Of a stretch of 56,101 bases of DNA, positions 19,564 to 27,914 are shown one piece after another; position 1 is the first letter of the stretch, and each line of letters opens with the position of its first letter. Source of the stretch: an uncultured Desulfuromonadales bacterium (GTDB lineage: Bacteria > Desulfobacterota > Desulfuromonadia > Desulfuromonadales > Geopsychrobacteraceae); assembly GCA_947259685.1 (NCBI GenBank), contig CAMYNC010000032.1:1-56101 (forward strand), read 5' to 3'. Both the position numbers and the translations under genes were made by a program. The notes beneath the pieces are model-generated. The model had not been told where the DNA came from, made no database searches, and worked only from the letters and a program-made list of their open reading frames with translations.

Positions 19564-20862
19564 ATGCACACATATGAAACCAGAACCATCGGCCCAGCGA
19601 GCGGTTTGCGCGGGGAGATTCTTGTCCCCGGTGATAAATCGATTTCTCACCGGGCGATCATGTTCGCCTCCCTGGCCAAAGGCGAAAGCCGGGTGCGTGG
19701 TTTGCTGCGTGGCGAGGATTGCCTGTCGACCCTCAAAGCATTCCAGGCGATGGGGATCGAAGTGGTCGAAAAGGGAGAGGCTGAGCTGATTATCAAGGGG
19801 CGTGGCCTGGATGGTCTGCAGGAGCCGGGCGATGTCATCGACTGTGGCAACTCGGGAACCACCATGCGGTTGATGAGCGGAATCCTGGCAGCGCAACCGT
19901 TCTTTTCCGTACTCACCGGGGACCAGTACCTGCGCAAACGGCCGATGGCGCGGGTGATTAATCCCCTCTGCCAGATGGGGGCGAAGATTCTCGGCCGCGA
20001 TGGTAACCAAAAAGCCCCGCTGGCGATTGACGGCGGTGGGCTGAGGCCGACCGAGTATTTATCACCGGTGGCCAGTGCTCAGGTGAAATCTGCCGTGTTG
20101 TTGGCTGGAATGCAGATCGAAGGCATGACAACGGTGTATGAACCGCACCTGTCGCGCGATCATAGCGAGCGGATGCTGCGCTATTTTGGTGCCGAGATCG
20201 AATCTTTAGACGGTGGAGCGCGAGTCACCGGTCGGGTTGCCCTTGAGGGGCGGGAGGTTGACGTGCCGGGGGATATCTCTTCGGCGGCTTTTTTCCTGGT
20301 GGCCGGTTTGATCGTGCCAGGCTCTGAGCTATTACTGAAGAATGTTGGGGTTAACCCGACCCGCAGTGGCATCATCGATATTCTACAAGAAATGGGCGGG
20401 TCCATCACGCTGCTCAATCAGCGGGAACTCTCCGGCGAGCCGGTGGCAGACCTGCTGGTCAAATCGAGCCAGCTCAAAGGGATCGAAGTTGGCGGCGACC
20501 TGGTACCGCGGGCGATCGATGAATTCCCGGTGGTCAGCGTCGCCGCTGCTTTTGCTGAAGGAGTCACAACCATCAGCGATGCTGGCGAACTGCGTGTGAA
20601 GGAGACAGACCGGATCGCTGCGATGTGCGAAACTCTGGGCAAGCTTGGTGGGAACATTGAGCCGCTGGAGGATGGCATGCGGGTCACCGGTGGCCAGGCC
20701 TTGGCAGGTGGGACGGTCAATTCTTTCGGCGATCATCGCATTGCCATGAGCATGGCCGTTGCAGCCTTAGGGGCAACAGGGCCAATCCAGGTTGAAGATA
20801 CCGGCTGTACGGCCACTTCCTTTCCGAACTTCTGGGAACTTTTGACCGGTATTCAAGCTTGA
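19564..20862 (+). CDS. aroA: 3-phosphoshikimate 1-carboxyvinyltransferase (EPSP synthase)
   Basis: Joins shikimate-3-phosphate with phosphoenolpyruvate, the sixth step to chorismate. The 432-residue protein has the N-terminal substrate block GEILVPGDKSISHRAIMFA (Lys25, Ser26, Arg30), DCGNSGTTMRLMSG (about 98-111), the LRKRPM-type segment, and in the second domain ISSAAFFLVAG, RAIDEFPVVSVAAAFAEG (catalytic Asp) and ELRVKETDRI. The form with ISSAAFF is nearer to the class II/Bacillus-like enzymes than to the E. coli type. It follows tyrA by 56 bases, with a hairpin between them. Confidence 0.96.
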   Translation: MHTYETRTIGPASGLRGEILVPGDKSISHRAIMFASLAKGESRVRGLLRGEDCLSTLKAFQAMGIEVVEKGEAELIIKGRGLDGLQEPGDVIDCGNSGTTMRLMSGILAAQPFFSVLTGDQYLRKRPMARVINPLCQMGAKILGRDGNQKAPLAIDGGGLRPTEYLSPVASAQVKSAVLLAGMQIEGMTTVYEPHLSRDHSERMLRYFGAEIESLDGGARVTGRVALEGREVDVPGDISSAAFFLVAGLIVPGSELLLKNVGVNPTRSGIIDILQEMGGSITLLNQRELSGEPVADLLVKSSQLKGIEVGGDLVPRAIDEFPVVSVAAAFAEGVTTISDAGELRVKETDRIAAMCETLGKLGGNIEPLEDGMRVTGGQALAGGTVNSFGDHRIAMSMAVAALGATGPIQVEDTGCTATSFPNFWELLTGIQA

Positions 20863-20905
20863 TTCTCAACCTGCAGAATCTGCTATATTGAAATTATCAG
20901 ATTTC

Positions 20906-20940
20906 AACCGGCATCAGCCTTCTTGGCTCATGCCGGTTTT
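20906..20940 (+). terminator. Terminator or attenuator between aroA and cmk
   Basis: AACCGGCAT (20906-20914) pairs with ATGCCGGTT (20930-20938). The stem continues inward past one C/C mismatch with AGCC/GGCT around a TTCTT loop, and TT follows, giving a run of four T. It lies 43 bases after aroA and 25 bases before the cmk start, so it may set the ratio between the aromatic genes and the cmk-ispH-rpsA genes. Confidence 0.6.
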
Positions 20941-20965
20941 AACGTGTAGAAAAGGAAACAACACC

Positions 20966-21652
20966 TTGCCAAAGCAGTTAATTGTGGCCATTGATGGGCC
21001 TTCCGGTGCAGGGAAAAGTACCTTGAGCAAAGCGCTGGCCAAACGGACTGGTTATATCAATATCGATACCGGCGCCATGTATCGTGCGGTGGCTCTGCTG
21101 GCCTGTCTCAAGCAAATCGATGTGACCGACGAGCTGGCGTTGCAACAGCTCTGTGAGAAGCTTGCTATCGAGTTTGTGCGCGAGGAAGATCGGGAGCGGG
21201 TGATTGTCAATGGTGAGGATGTTTCCGAAGCGATCCGCACTCCTGAAGTTAGTATGTTGACCTCTAAGGTCGCAGCATGCCCGGTGGTGCGTGAAGCGAT
21301 GGTGCGCTTGCAAAGAAAGATGGGGGACACTGGGGGTGTGGTGCTTGAAGGACGGGATATCGGCACCGTGGTGTTCCCTCAGGCGCAGGTTAAGTTTTTT
21401 CTCTCGGCGACTGCAGAAGAGCGCGGTCGGAGACGTTATGAAGAGTTGCGCGCCAAGGGGATGGATGTCGATTTGCGACAGACGATTGATGAGGTGGAAG
21501 CCCGGGACGCTGCCGACAGTTCGCGTGAGCATGCTCCGCTGAAACAGGCCGCAGATGCCATTGAGATCGACTCAACCCGGATGCCGATCGATGCAGTTCT
21601 GGAAGAAATGTTGCGGGTTATCGCCGTTAAGCAGCAAGAGGCCTCGGAGTAA
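20966..21652 (+). CDS. cmk: Cytidylate kinase
   Basis: Phosphorylates CMP and dCMP. With a TTG start at 20966 the protein has 228 residues, the E. coli length, and begins right at the P-loop strand: IVAIDGPSGAGKST (Gly11 to Thr19). AAAAGGA lies about 9 bases before this TTG. Upstream in-frame ATGs (20888 and 20930) lie before or inside the terminator-like hairpin and would add residues not seen in the family. Other motifs are YINIDTGAMYRAVAL, LEGRDIGTVVFPQA and ARDAADSSREHAPL, which bind the nucleotide. It is followed by ispH after five bases. Confidence 0.94.
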   Translation: MPKQLIVAIDGPSGAGKSTLSKALAKRTGYINIDTGAMYRAVALLACLKQIDVTDELALQQLCEKLAIEFVREEDRERVIVNGEDVSEAIRTPEVSMLTSKVAACPVVREAMVRLQRKMGDTGGVVLEGRDIGTVVFPQAQVKFFLSATAEERGRRRYEELRAKGMDVDLRQTIDEVEARDAADSSREHAPLKQAADAIEIDSTRMPIDAVLEEMLRVIAVKQQEASE

Positions 21653-21657
21653 AAGAT

Positions 21658-22500
21658 ATGAAAATCGTTCTGGCAAAAAGCGCCGGATTTTGTTTTGGGG
21701 TTAAGCGGGCCACCCAGATGGCTTTCGATGCCTCTCACCAGTACCAACAGATCCATTCCCTCGGACCGCTGATCCATTCGCCGCAAGTGGTTGAAAAGCT
21801 TGAGCGCGAGGGGGTCAAGGTTTGTCGTCAGGTTGCAGAAATTCCTGGTGGTGCTGTGGTCATCCGCTCGCATGGGGTTACCGCGGAGGAGATCGCGGAA
21901 ATAGACCAGCAGCAGCTGGACGTTGTGGATGCGACCTGTCCTTTCGTGAAAAAGGCCCAGAATTATGCTGCTCTATTGAGTGCGGAGGGTTATCTGCTGG
22001 TGCTGGTCGGCGAAGCGGATCATCCCGAGGTCGAGGGGATCTATTCCTATGCCAAAGGGGAGGTGATTGTTGTCGCCACTGCGGCTGAAGCCAGGGCTCT
22101 ACCGAACAGCAAGAAAATCGGCGTTGTCGCCCAGACCACACAATCGTTGGAAAACTTCAGCGAAATTGTCAGCATTTGCCTTGCGAAGGCGAAGGAATTG
22201 CGGGTTTTTAATACCATCTGCGATGCGACCACCGTGCGCCAGGATGAGGCGAGAAAAATTGCTGCCGAAGTTGATCTCATGCTGGTCATTGGTGGCTACA
22301 ACAGTGCGAATACCAGCCGCTTGGCCTCGCTGTGCCAGGAACAGCAACCTAAAACCGAGCATATCGAAACCGCCGAACAGTTAAAAGCTGAATGGTTTTC
22401 AGGCGTTGAGCTGGTCGGTGTGACGGCTGGAGCCTCGACGCCGCGCTGGATTATTGATGCCGTGATTGAGAAGCTTAATACGTTCAGCGGAACCTCATGA
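21658..22500 (+). CDS. ispH: 4-hydroxy-3-methylbut-2-enyl diphosphate reductase
   Basis: Iron-sulfur enzyme for the last step of the MEP isoprenoid pathway. The 280-residue product has the three cluster-binding cysteines Cys12 (AGFCFGVKRA), Cys94 (DATCPFVKK) and Cys187 (NTICDATTVRQDEA), His40 in LIHSP, and HPEVEG (from His121) near the active site. The short form is complete and is not fused to S1, although in many Gram-positive relatives the ispH and S1 domains are joined; here rpsA follows as a separate gene 157 bases later. Confidence 0.96.
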   Translation: MKIVLAKSAGFCFGVKRATQMAFDASHQYQQIHSLGPLIHSPQVVEKLEREGVKVCRQVAEIPGGAVVIRSHGVTAEEIAEIDQQQLDVVDATCPFVKKAQNYAALLSAEGYLLVLVGEADHPEVEGIYSYAKGEVIVVATAAEARALPNSKKIGVVAQTTQSLENFSEIVSICLAKAKELRVFNTICDATTVRQDEARKIAAEVDLMLVIGGYNSANTSRLASLCQEQQPKTEHIETAEQLKAEWFSGVELVGVTAGASTPRWIIDAVIEKLNTFSGTS

Positions 22501-22657
22501 GCTTTAATAGTGTGAGTGCCCTGATATCTCAGGAATTAGAATAACTGCCTGAAAAATATTGGTTTGTTTTTTATTTGACACTGTGTTATCTTCCGCAGTC
22601 TCAAAATGAGTCCGCCGTCGCAAGGCGTCGGGAAATTCGTAAGGGGGTCAAAACCCA

Positions 22658-24391
22658 ATGGTAGAAGAAAAAGAAATGCTGGACGAAAATGAAATGGACG
22701 AAATGGACGAGCTGGATGGCGAGTTCGAAGAAAGCTTCGAAGAACTGCTCAAAGATTACGAGCAGGGTGGCTTCGAGCTGAAGCGCAATGATGTCGTTGA
22801 AGGAACGATTGTTCAGGTTAATCCTGATTCGGTCGTTGTCGATGTCGGTTACAAGTCGGAAGGTGTCATTCCTCTCCGCGAGTTTGCTGACGAAAACGGC
22901 CAGATCAATGTCAACGTAGGTGATGTTTATGACGTGTTGTTCGGTGGTGGTGAGAGCGACAGCGGTCTGATCGTCCTCTCCAAGGAGAAGGCTGACCGCC
23001 AGAAAATCTGGAACTCTCTGGAAGAAGGTGCTGTGGTCGAAGGCCGAATCGTCAGTCGCATCAAAGGCGGTCTGTCGGTCGATATCGGCGTCAATGCCTT
23101 CCTGCCCGGCTCTCAGGTTGACCTGCGCCCGGTCCGTAATCTGGACAAGGTGATCGGTGAGACCTTCGAGTTCAAGATCATCAAGCTGAACAAGCGTCGT
23201 GGAAATATTGTTCTGTCGCGTCGCGTGCTGCTCGAAACCGAGCGTGAGTCGCAACGTGGTGAAACCCTCAAGACTCTGGAAGAAAGTCAGGTCGCAGAGG
23301 GGATCGTCAAAAATCTTACCGATTACGGTGCATTTATCGACCTCGGCGGTATCGACGGTCTGCTGCATATCACCGATATGTCCTGGGGCCGCGTCAAGCA
23401 TCCTTCCGACATTCTGGCGGTGGGCGACAAGATCAACGTCAAGGTTCTCAAGTTCGACAAGGACAAAGAGCGCGTCTCCCTGGGGCTTAAGCAGATCTCT
23501 CCTGATCCATGGCTCAACGTCATTGAGAAATACCCGGTCGAAGCCAAGGTCAACGGTAAGGTTGTCAGCCTGACCGATTACGGCGCATTCATTGAGTTGG
23601 AAGAAGGCGTCGAAGGCCTGATTCACGTTTCGGAAATGAGCTGGACCAAGCGCGTCAAGCATCCGAACAAGGTTCTTTCGATCGGCGATGAAGTTGAGTC
23701 GGTGGTGCTGGCACTGGATACTGATAACCGTCGTATCTCTCTCGGTCTCAAACAGGTTGAGCCGAATCCTTGGGATGTGATCGGCGAGAAATTCCCGATC
23801 GGAACCATCATTGAAGGCCAGGTCAAGAATATCACCGATTTCGGTATCTTTGTCGGTGTTGAAGAGGGGATCGATGGTCTGGTGCACATCTCCGACCTTT
23901 CCTGGACGAAGCGGATCAAACATCCGTCTGAGGCCTTTAAAAAGGGCGATGTGGTCAAAGCGGTTGTGCTCAACATCGACCGTGAAAACGAGCGTTTCTC
24001 GCTGGGCCTGAAGCAACTGGCTTCTGATCCTTGGGATACTGTCCCGACCCGTTACGCTCCGCGCACCATCGTCAAAGGGAAAGTGACTTCGGTGACTGAC
24101 TTCGGTATCTTCCTTGAACTGGAAGAGGGCATTGAAGGTCTGGTCCACGTCTCCGAGCTGAGCAAGGAAAAGATCGAGTCTCCGAAGGATTTTGCCAACG
24201 TTGGTGATGATCTTGAAGCTGCTGTACTGCAGGTTGACACCGTTGACCGTAAGATCGCCCTGTCGATCAAGAACATCGACGTGCAAAAGGAAAAAGCTGA
24301 AGTCGATGAATTTCTTGGTGCTCAGAAGAGCGCGACCTCGAACCTTGGTGACCTGCTCCAGGGCGCTATGGGCCGTAAGTCGGACGACTGA
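22658..24391 (+). CDS. rpsA: 30S ribosomal protein S1
   Basis: Binds mRNA leaders and helps the 30S subunit start translation. The 577-residue protein has six S1 repeats: about 45-112, 130-195, 213-282, 298-369, 385-456 and 472-541. The last four carry the canonical RNA-binding look, for example LTDYGAFIDLGGIDGLLHI and ITDFGIFVGVEEGIDGLVHI. A very acidic leader of about 40 residues (DENEMDEMDELDGEFEES) precedes the first repeat. AAGGGGG lies 10 bases before the ATG. The 157-base leader after ispH has a TTGACA at 22575-22580 without a convincing -10 partner. A strong terminator follows. Confidence 0.97.
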   Translation: MVEEKEMLDENEMDEMDELDGEFEESFEELLKDYEQGGFELKRNDVVEGTIVQVNPDSVVVDVGYKSEGVIPLREFADENGQINVNVGDVYDVLFGGGESDSGLIVLSKEKADRQKIWNSLEEGAVVEGRIVSRIKGGLSVDIGVNAFLPGSQVDLRPVRNLDKVIGETFEFKIIKLNKRRGNIVLSRRVLLETERESQRGETLKTLEESQVAEGIVKNLTDYGAFIDLGGIDGLLHITDMSWGRVKHPSDILAVGDKINVKVLKFDKDKERVSLGLKQISPDPWLNVIEKYPVEAKVNGKVVSLTDYGAFIELEEGVEGLIHVSEMSWTKRVKHPNKVLSIGDEVESVVLALDTDNRRISLGLKQVEPNPWDVIGEKFPIGTIIEGQVKNITDFGIFVGVEEGIDGLVHISDLSWTKRIKHPSEAFKKGDVVKAVVLNIDRENERFSLGLKQLASDPWDTVPTRYAPRTIVKGKVTSVTDFGIFLELEEGIEGLVHVSELSKEKIESPKDFANVGDDLEAAVLQVDTVDRKIALSIKNIDVQKEKAEVDEFLGAQKSATSNLGDLLQGAMGRKSDD

Positions 24392-24410
24392 TCCCAGGAA
24401 CGAACCATCA

Positions 24411-24445
24411 GGGACTTCGGGTACTGCCCGAAGTCCCTTTTTTTT
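24411..24445 (+). terminator. Intrinsic terminator of rpsA
   Basis: A perfect 11-bp stem (GGGACTTCGGG at 24411-24421, CCCGAAGTCCC at 24427-24437) with a TACTG loop is followed by eight T. It lies 19 bases after the rpsA stop. Confidence 0.95.
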
Positions 24446-24457
24446 GCGTCGAGACTG

Positions 24458-25348
24458 ATGAAAAAACGCCCCTTTTTGATGGCATCATTGACCATCGCTG
24501 CAATATTTATCTTTTTCCTTCTGGTGATTTTTACCGCTGGGCTGTTCCGCGGCCACAACATGGTCGTCTCGGTCGGCGCCAAGGTCGGAATTCTTCAGGT
24601 GCAGGGAATAATTGCCGATGCACAACTGCTGACTGAGCAGATAGACGATTTTCGTCAAAGCAAGGCAATTAAGGCGGTGGTTTTACGCATTGATTCTCCT
24701 GGCGGCGGAGTTGGCCCTTCGCAAGAGATCCATGCAGAATTAAAACGTCTGGCTGCGGAAAAACCTTTGGTAGTTTCTATGGGGTCAGTAGCGGCATCCG
24801 GTGGTTACTATATTGCAGTAGCCGGCGAACAGATTTTTGCTAATCCAGGCACCATCACTGGCAGTATCGGGGTGATTATGTCCTTTCCCGACTATCAGGA
24901 ATTGATGGGCAAGATCGGCGTCAAAAACGAAGTGGTCAAAAGTGGGCGTTTTAAAGACATCGGCTCGCCAACCCGGGACTTTTCTGCCGCTGACCGCGAA
25001 CTATTGCAAACCATGATCGATGATGTGCATAATCAGTTTGTCGCTGCCATCAGCGAGGGGCGCGATATCCCGGTGGAGAGTTTACGGCCATTGGTCGATG
25101 GACGAATTCTCACAGGCGAGCAGGCCCTTGAAGCCGGCTTGGTCGATCAGCTTGGGACCATGCGAGATGCGATTCAGCATGCTGCTAGCCTCGTGGGTTT
25201 AGGGGATGATCCTGATCTGGCCTACCCTGATCAAGAAAAAGAGGATTTGCTAGAACGTTTACTTCAGGGTGCAGCTAGTCGCTTCATCGGCGTTGAACTG
25301 CCCCCCAAAGTCACTTTTGGACCACAATATTTGTGGGACGGTTATTGA
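24458..25348 (+). CDS. sppA: Signal peptide peptidase SppA (short form)
   Basis: Membrane serine protease that degrades cleaved signal peptides. The 296-residue protein has one N-terminal membrane helix (about 10-29), then a ClpP/crotonase-like fold with LRIDSPGGGVGPSQEI, the nucleophile Ser114 in MGSVAASGGYY and the general base Lys166 in SGRFKDIGSPTR, the Ser/Lys dyad of bacterial SppA. The short single-domain form is normal outside enterobacteria. The start ATG lies 12 bases after the rpsA terminator and has only a weak ribosome site (GAG). Confidence 0.94.
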   Translation: MKKRPFLMASLTIAAIFIFFLLVIFTAGLFRGHNMVVSVGAKVGILQVQGIIADAQLLTEQIDDFRQSKAIKAVVLRIDSPGGGVGPSQEIHAELKRLAAEKPLVVSMGSVAASGGYYIAVAGEQIFANPGTITGSIGVIMSFPDYQELMGKIGVKNEVVKSGRFKDIGSPTRDFSAADRELLQTMIDDVHNQFVAAISEGRDIPVESLRPLVDGRILTGEQALEAGLVDQLGTMRDAIQHAASLVGLGDDPDLAYPDQEKEDLLERLLQGAASRFIGVELPPKVTFGPQYLWDGY

Positions 25349-25350
25349 AT

Positions 25351-25372
25351 TTGACAGTTTTTTTGACTGTCA
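25351..25372 (+). promoter_or_regulatory. Inverted repeat and TTGACA box upstream of ihfB
   Basis: TTGACA at 25351-25356 forms part of an inverted repeat TGACAG (25352-25357) / CTGTCA (25367-25372) with a T-rich nine-base loop. It lies 26 bases upstream of ihfB. It may be a regulator site or a -35 box; no good -10 box is seen at normal spacing. Confidence 0.35.
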
Positions 25373-25397
25373 TCTTGTTGCTGATAGGAAGGTAGTG

Positions 25398-25676
25398 ATG
25401 ACCAAGAGCGAATTGATTGAAAGACTGTCTGACGAGCACGATCTCCTCAACAAAAAAGAAGCTGAATCGATTGTTAATCTGATTTTTGGCGGTATCGGCG
25501 ACGCGCTCGCCAGTGGGGATCGGGTAGAAATTCGTGGTTTCGGTTCGTTTTCGGTCCGTGAACGGGAAGCCCGGGAGGCGCGAAATCCTAAAAGTGGTGA
25601 ACTGGTTAAGATTCCCTCGCGCAAGACACCGTTTTTTAAGACCGGCAAGGAACTTCGTGAACGGGTTGACGTCTGA
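25398..25676 (+). CDS. ihfB: Integration host factor beta subunit
   Basis: Small DNA-bending protein of the HU/IHF family. The 92-residue product starts MTKSELIERL and has the beta-arm region GDRVEIRGFGSFSVRERE followed by ARNPKSGELVKIPSRKTPFFKTGKELRE, in which RNPKSGE is the conserved minor-groove tip with the intercalating proline. AGGAAGG lies 5 bases upstream of the ATG. Position after rpsA/sppA and the R-E-R-E-R-E arm fit IHF-beta better than HU. A strong terminator follows. Confidence 0.9.
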   Translation: MTKSELIERLSDEHDLLNKKEAESIVNLIFGGIGDALASGDRVEIRGFGSFSVREREAREARNPKSGELVKIPSRKTPFFKTGKELRERVDV

Positions 25677-25693
25677 GACTTTCGCATGGATAG

Positions 25694-25728
25694 AAAAAAG
25701 CCCCGGAAACTATTCCGGGGCTTTTTTT
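25694..25728. terminator. Bidirectional intrinsic terminator after ihfB
   Basis: A 10-bp perfect stem (AGCCCCGGAA at 25699-25708, TTCCGGGGCT at 25713-25722) with an ACTA loop has six T after it and at least five A before it, so it can stop transcription from either strand. It ends the ihfB transcript and could also end a minus-strand RNA from the next 450 bases. Confidence 0.92.
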
Positions 25729-26175
25729 GTGGCTTCGACAATTGGCGATCGACTCAGTCGCTTAGAGGATCTGGCGTCCTACTCTAGGGATCCGGGATGG
25801 CCAGTGCTGACCAGTCGCGCGATCGACATTTCGGTTGCCTCATTTAACACTCTCGCTTCGAGAAGCCGACGCCAATTGTCAAAGTGTCTCCGGGATGCCG
25901 AAGAGGTTCTTTACCAATGACCTGATTTTAATCGTGTCCTCGGGGACGACTTCAGGCGTCCTGTTCAAAGACAGGCCTGCTCACCATCGTCCCACGCAGT
26001 GACAGGTCAACTGAACGTTGGTCAAGGCACAAGTACCATTTCAAACATCCCAGAAATCAAAGATCATGTAAGCTGTAATTTGATAGTATCAACAATATAA
26101 ATGTTGTCAAGAAGAAAAGTTAGATGCTGTAAATGTTATATAGGAAGATTTAAACATTTACATGGATTGATGAAT
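25729..26175. other. Unassigned 447-base stretch with strong RNA-like structure
   Basis: No convincing protein gene lies here. Part 1 (25737-25880) is closed by a perfect 11-bp inverted repeat, GACAATTGGCG at 25737-25747 with CGCCAATTGTC at 25870-25880, and holds several smaller hairpins (such as TCTCG-CTT-CGAGA). Part 2 (25943-25993) is a second stem, GGGACGA with TCGTCCC, enclosing CCTGT-TCAAAG-ACAGG (25960-25975). Part 3 (26040-26175) is AT-rich, with the palindrome TTGATA-G-TATCAA at 26080-26092 and CAACA-ATATAAA-TGTTG next to it. I do not see RNase P, tmRNA, SRP or GEMM riboswitch signatures. A non-coding RNA on either strand, ending at the bidirectional terminator if on the minus strand, is the best guess. 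A 63-codon GTG frame (25729-25920) exists without a ribosome site. Confidence 0.5.
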
Positions 26176-27102
26176 ATGAAGTGGTTAATTTTAAAAGAAA
26201 AAGTACAATCCGGATATTGTGGGCAACGGCTTGATCAATTTCTTGCCAGTGTTTTTTCAGATCTCTCGCGTACAAAAGCAAAAAAGCTAATTGATATCGG
26301 CGGGGTTCACCTGGATGGCCGGCGGGTCCGGAGTTGTTCAAAGCAGGTCAGAAAAGAGCAGTTGGTAGAGGTTTACCTTGACCATCAGTCGCTTGATCCC
26401 TTTCGACTTAAAAAAGCCGATATTGTTTTTCAGGACCCTTATCTGATCGTTATCAACAAACCCGCAGCAATAGATACCCAGCCGACCCATGCTCGTTTTA
26501 AAGGGACGCTTTATGAGTCTTTAATTCACTATTTAAAGGATCCTTTCCGCCCCCATCAGCCTGTGGAACTTGGCATGGTCCAGCGCTTGGATCGGGGCAC
26601 CAGCGGGCTGATGGTGTTCTCAACGCATAAAAAAGCCCACAAGGGTTTGACCGAAATTTTTGTAGAGCATCAGGCGAAGAAGGAGTATCTTGCCCTGGTC
26701 GCAGGTAAACCCATGCCAACTGCGGGTGAGATTGAAAGTATGCTAGCCCGCAGCCGCAAAGATAATCGTGTCAAGAGCGTTGAGCGCGGGGGAAAACAGG
26801 CGATTACCCGTTACCGTACGCTGGAAAGCTACCGCAATGCGTCGCTGGTGGCTGTAGAGTTGCTAACCGGTCGTTCCCATCAGATCAGGGCACACCTGTC
26901 GGAGAATGGTTGTCCTTTACTTGGTGATGACCGCTATGGTGGCCCAACTGAAATCTTGACTCGGCCACTAGCGCGACCTTTGCTGCATGCGGCGCAATTA
27001 GAATTCGTCCACCCTGTCACAGGAAATCCTCTGGAATTCAATCTGCCGGTCCCAGAAGATATGTCCTCAATGATCGAATTGTTGAAGGCTGATCTCATTT
27101 AA
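26176..27102 (+). CDS. RluA-family pseudouridine synthase
   Basis: Isomerises uridine to pseudouridine in rRNA or tRNA. With the ATG at 26176 the protein has 308 residues: an S4 RNA-binding domain (about 14-75, QRLDQFLASVFSDLSRTKAKKLI) and the catalytic domain (about 80-300) with the nucleophile Asp139 in MVQRLDRGTSGLMVFS, plus INKPAAIDTQP and TGRSHQIRAHL. The target base cannot be told. The ATG at 26176 has GGA about 9 bases upstream; ATGs at 26170 and 26101 are weaker options. The first 100 bases and the leader are clearly richer in A and T than the rest of the gene. Confidence 0.9.
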   Translation: MKWLILKEKVQSGYCGQRLDQFLASVFSDLSRTKAKKLIDIGGVHLDGRRVRSCSKQVRKEQLVEVYLDHQSLDPFRLKKADIVFQDPYLIVINKPAAIDTQPTHARFKGTLYESLIHYLKDPFRPHQPVELGMVQRLDRGTSGLMVFSTHKKAHKGLTEIFVEHQAKKEYLALVAGKPMPTAGEIESMLARSRKDNRVKSVERGGKQAITRYRTLESYRNASLVAVELLTGRSHQIRAHLSENGCPLLGDDRYGGPTEILTRPLARPLLHAAQLEFVHPVTGNPLEFNLPVPEDMSSMIELLKADLI

Positions 27103-27125
27103 ACCCAACCTCAAAGGATACTCAG

Positions 27126-27914
27126 GTGACCTTTCCCCAAATAGATCCGGTAATTTTTTCTATCGGTCCGCTGGCCGTACGCTGGTACGGTATGATGTAT
27201 TTGCTCGGTTTTGTTGGCGGCTATTTTGCGATGCTGCATGTCAGTCGGTTGCGAGGCTATGAGCTTGGCAAAGATGCCCTTTCCGATTTGCTGTTCTATG
27301 CTGTCCTCGGCGTGGTTATCGGCGGCCGGTTGGGCTATACGCTTTTCTATAATGCTCAGTATTATCTAACCCATCCTCTGCAAATTTTTTACGTGTGGGA
27401 AGGGGGAATGAGTTTCCACGGTGGATTGCTCGGGGTCGTGACGGTGCTGCTGATATTCAGTTCTAAACGGCAAATCCCCGGCTTGACCATATGTGATCTT
27501 ACCGTGGTTGCCGTGCCGATTGGCCTCGGATTGGGGCGTCTGGGGAATTTTATCAACGGTGAACTCTGGGGCAGGGTGACGGAGCTACCTTGGGGTGTGG
27601 TTTTCCCTACTGCTGGGCCACTGCCCAGGCATCCCAGCCAGCTTTATGAAGCCTTTCTTGAAGGTTTAGTGCTTTTTGCGCTCATCTATTTTTTGCACCG
27701 CAGGCTGGCTAGGCCAGGTGTTCCTGCCTTCAGTTTTTTATTGGGCTACGGCTGTTTTCGCTTTCTGGTTGAGTTTGTCCGGCAGCCTGACGAGCATTTG
27801 GGGTTCCTTTGGGGCGGGGCAACCATGGGGCAGCTGTTGTCGTTACCGATGATCTTCGCCGGCTTGATTGGTTTGTTCATCGTGCTGAGGAGGGGCTCAC
27901 ATGAGTCGGATTGA
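27126..27914 (+). CDS. lgt: Prolipoprotein diacylglyceryl transferase
   Basis: Inner-membrane enzyme that moves diacylglycerol from phosphatidylglycerol to the lipobox cysteine of prolipoproteins, the first step of lipoprotein maturation. The 262-residue protein has about seven membrane segments, the H-G-G motif MSFHGGLLG with His98, and the signature GLGLGRLGNFINGELWGR with Arg138, Asn141 and Glu146. A GTG start is used, with AAAGGA about 8 bases upstream. It should process the several lipoproteins encoded in this window (5431, 33315, 35054, 35851). Its end overlaps the next gene by 14 bases. Confidence 0.96.
   Translation: MTFPQIDPVIFSIGPLAVRWYGMMYLLGFVGGYFAMLHVSRLRGYELGKDALSDLLFYAVLGVVIGGRLGYTLFYNAQYYLTHPLQIFYVWEGGMSFHGGLLGVVTVLLIFSSKRQIPGLTICDLTVVAVPIGLGLGRLGNFINGELWGRVTELPWGVVFPTAGPLPRHPSQLYEAFLEGLVLFALIYFLHRRLARPGVPAFSFLLGYGCFRFLVEFVRQPDEHLGFLWGGATMGQLLSLPMIFAGLIGLFIVLRRGSHESD

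Noticed and set aside
22575..22607. TTGACA upstream of rpsA as a full promoter
   Set aside because: No acceptable -10 hexamer lies 16-18 bases downstream, so only the -35-like box is noted.
22601..24286. A 561-codon open frame on the minus strand, antisense to rpsA
   Set aside because: It mirrors the S1 repeats because of their GAC/GTC-rich codons, has no ribosome site, and its product is a low-complexity repeat of the complementary codons. rpsA on the plus strand explains the sequence.
25729..25920. A 63-codon GTG frame after the ihfB terminator
   Set aside because: Its start abuts the terminator T-run with no ribosome site, and the stretch is also open on the other strand; secondary structure explains it at least as well.
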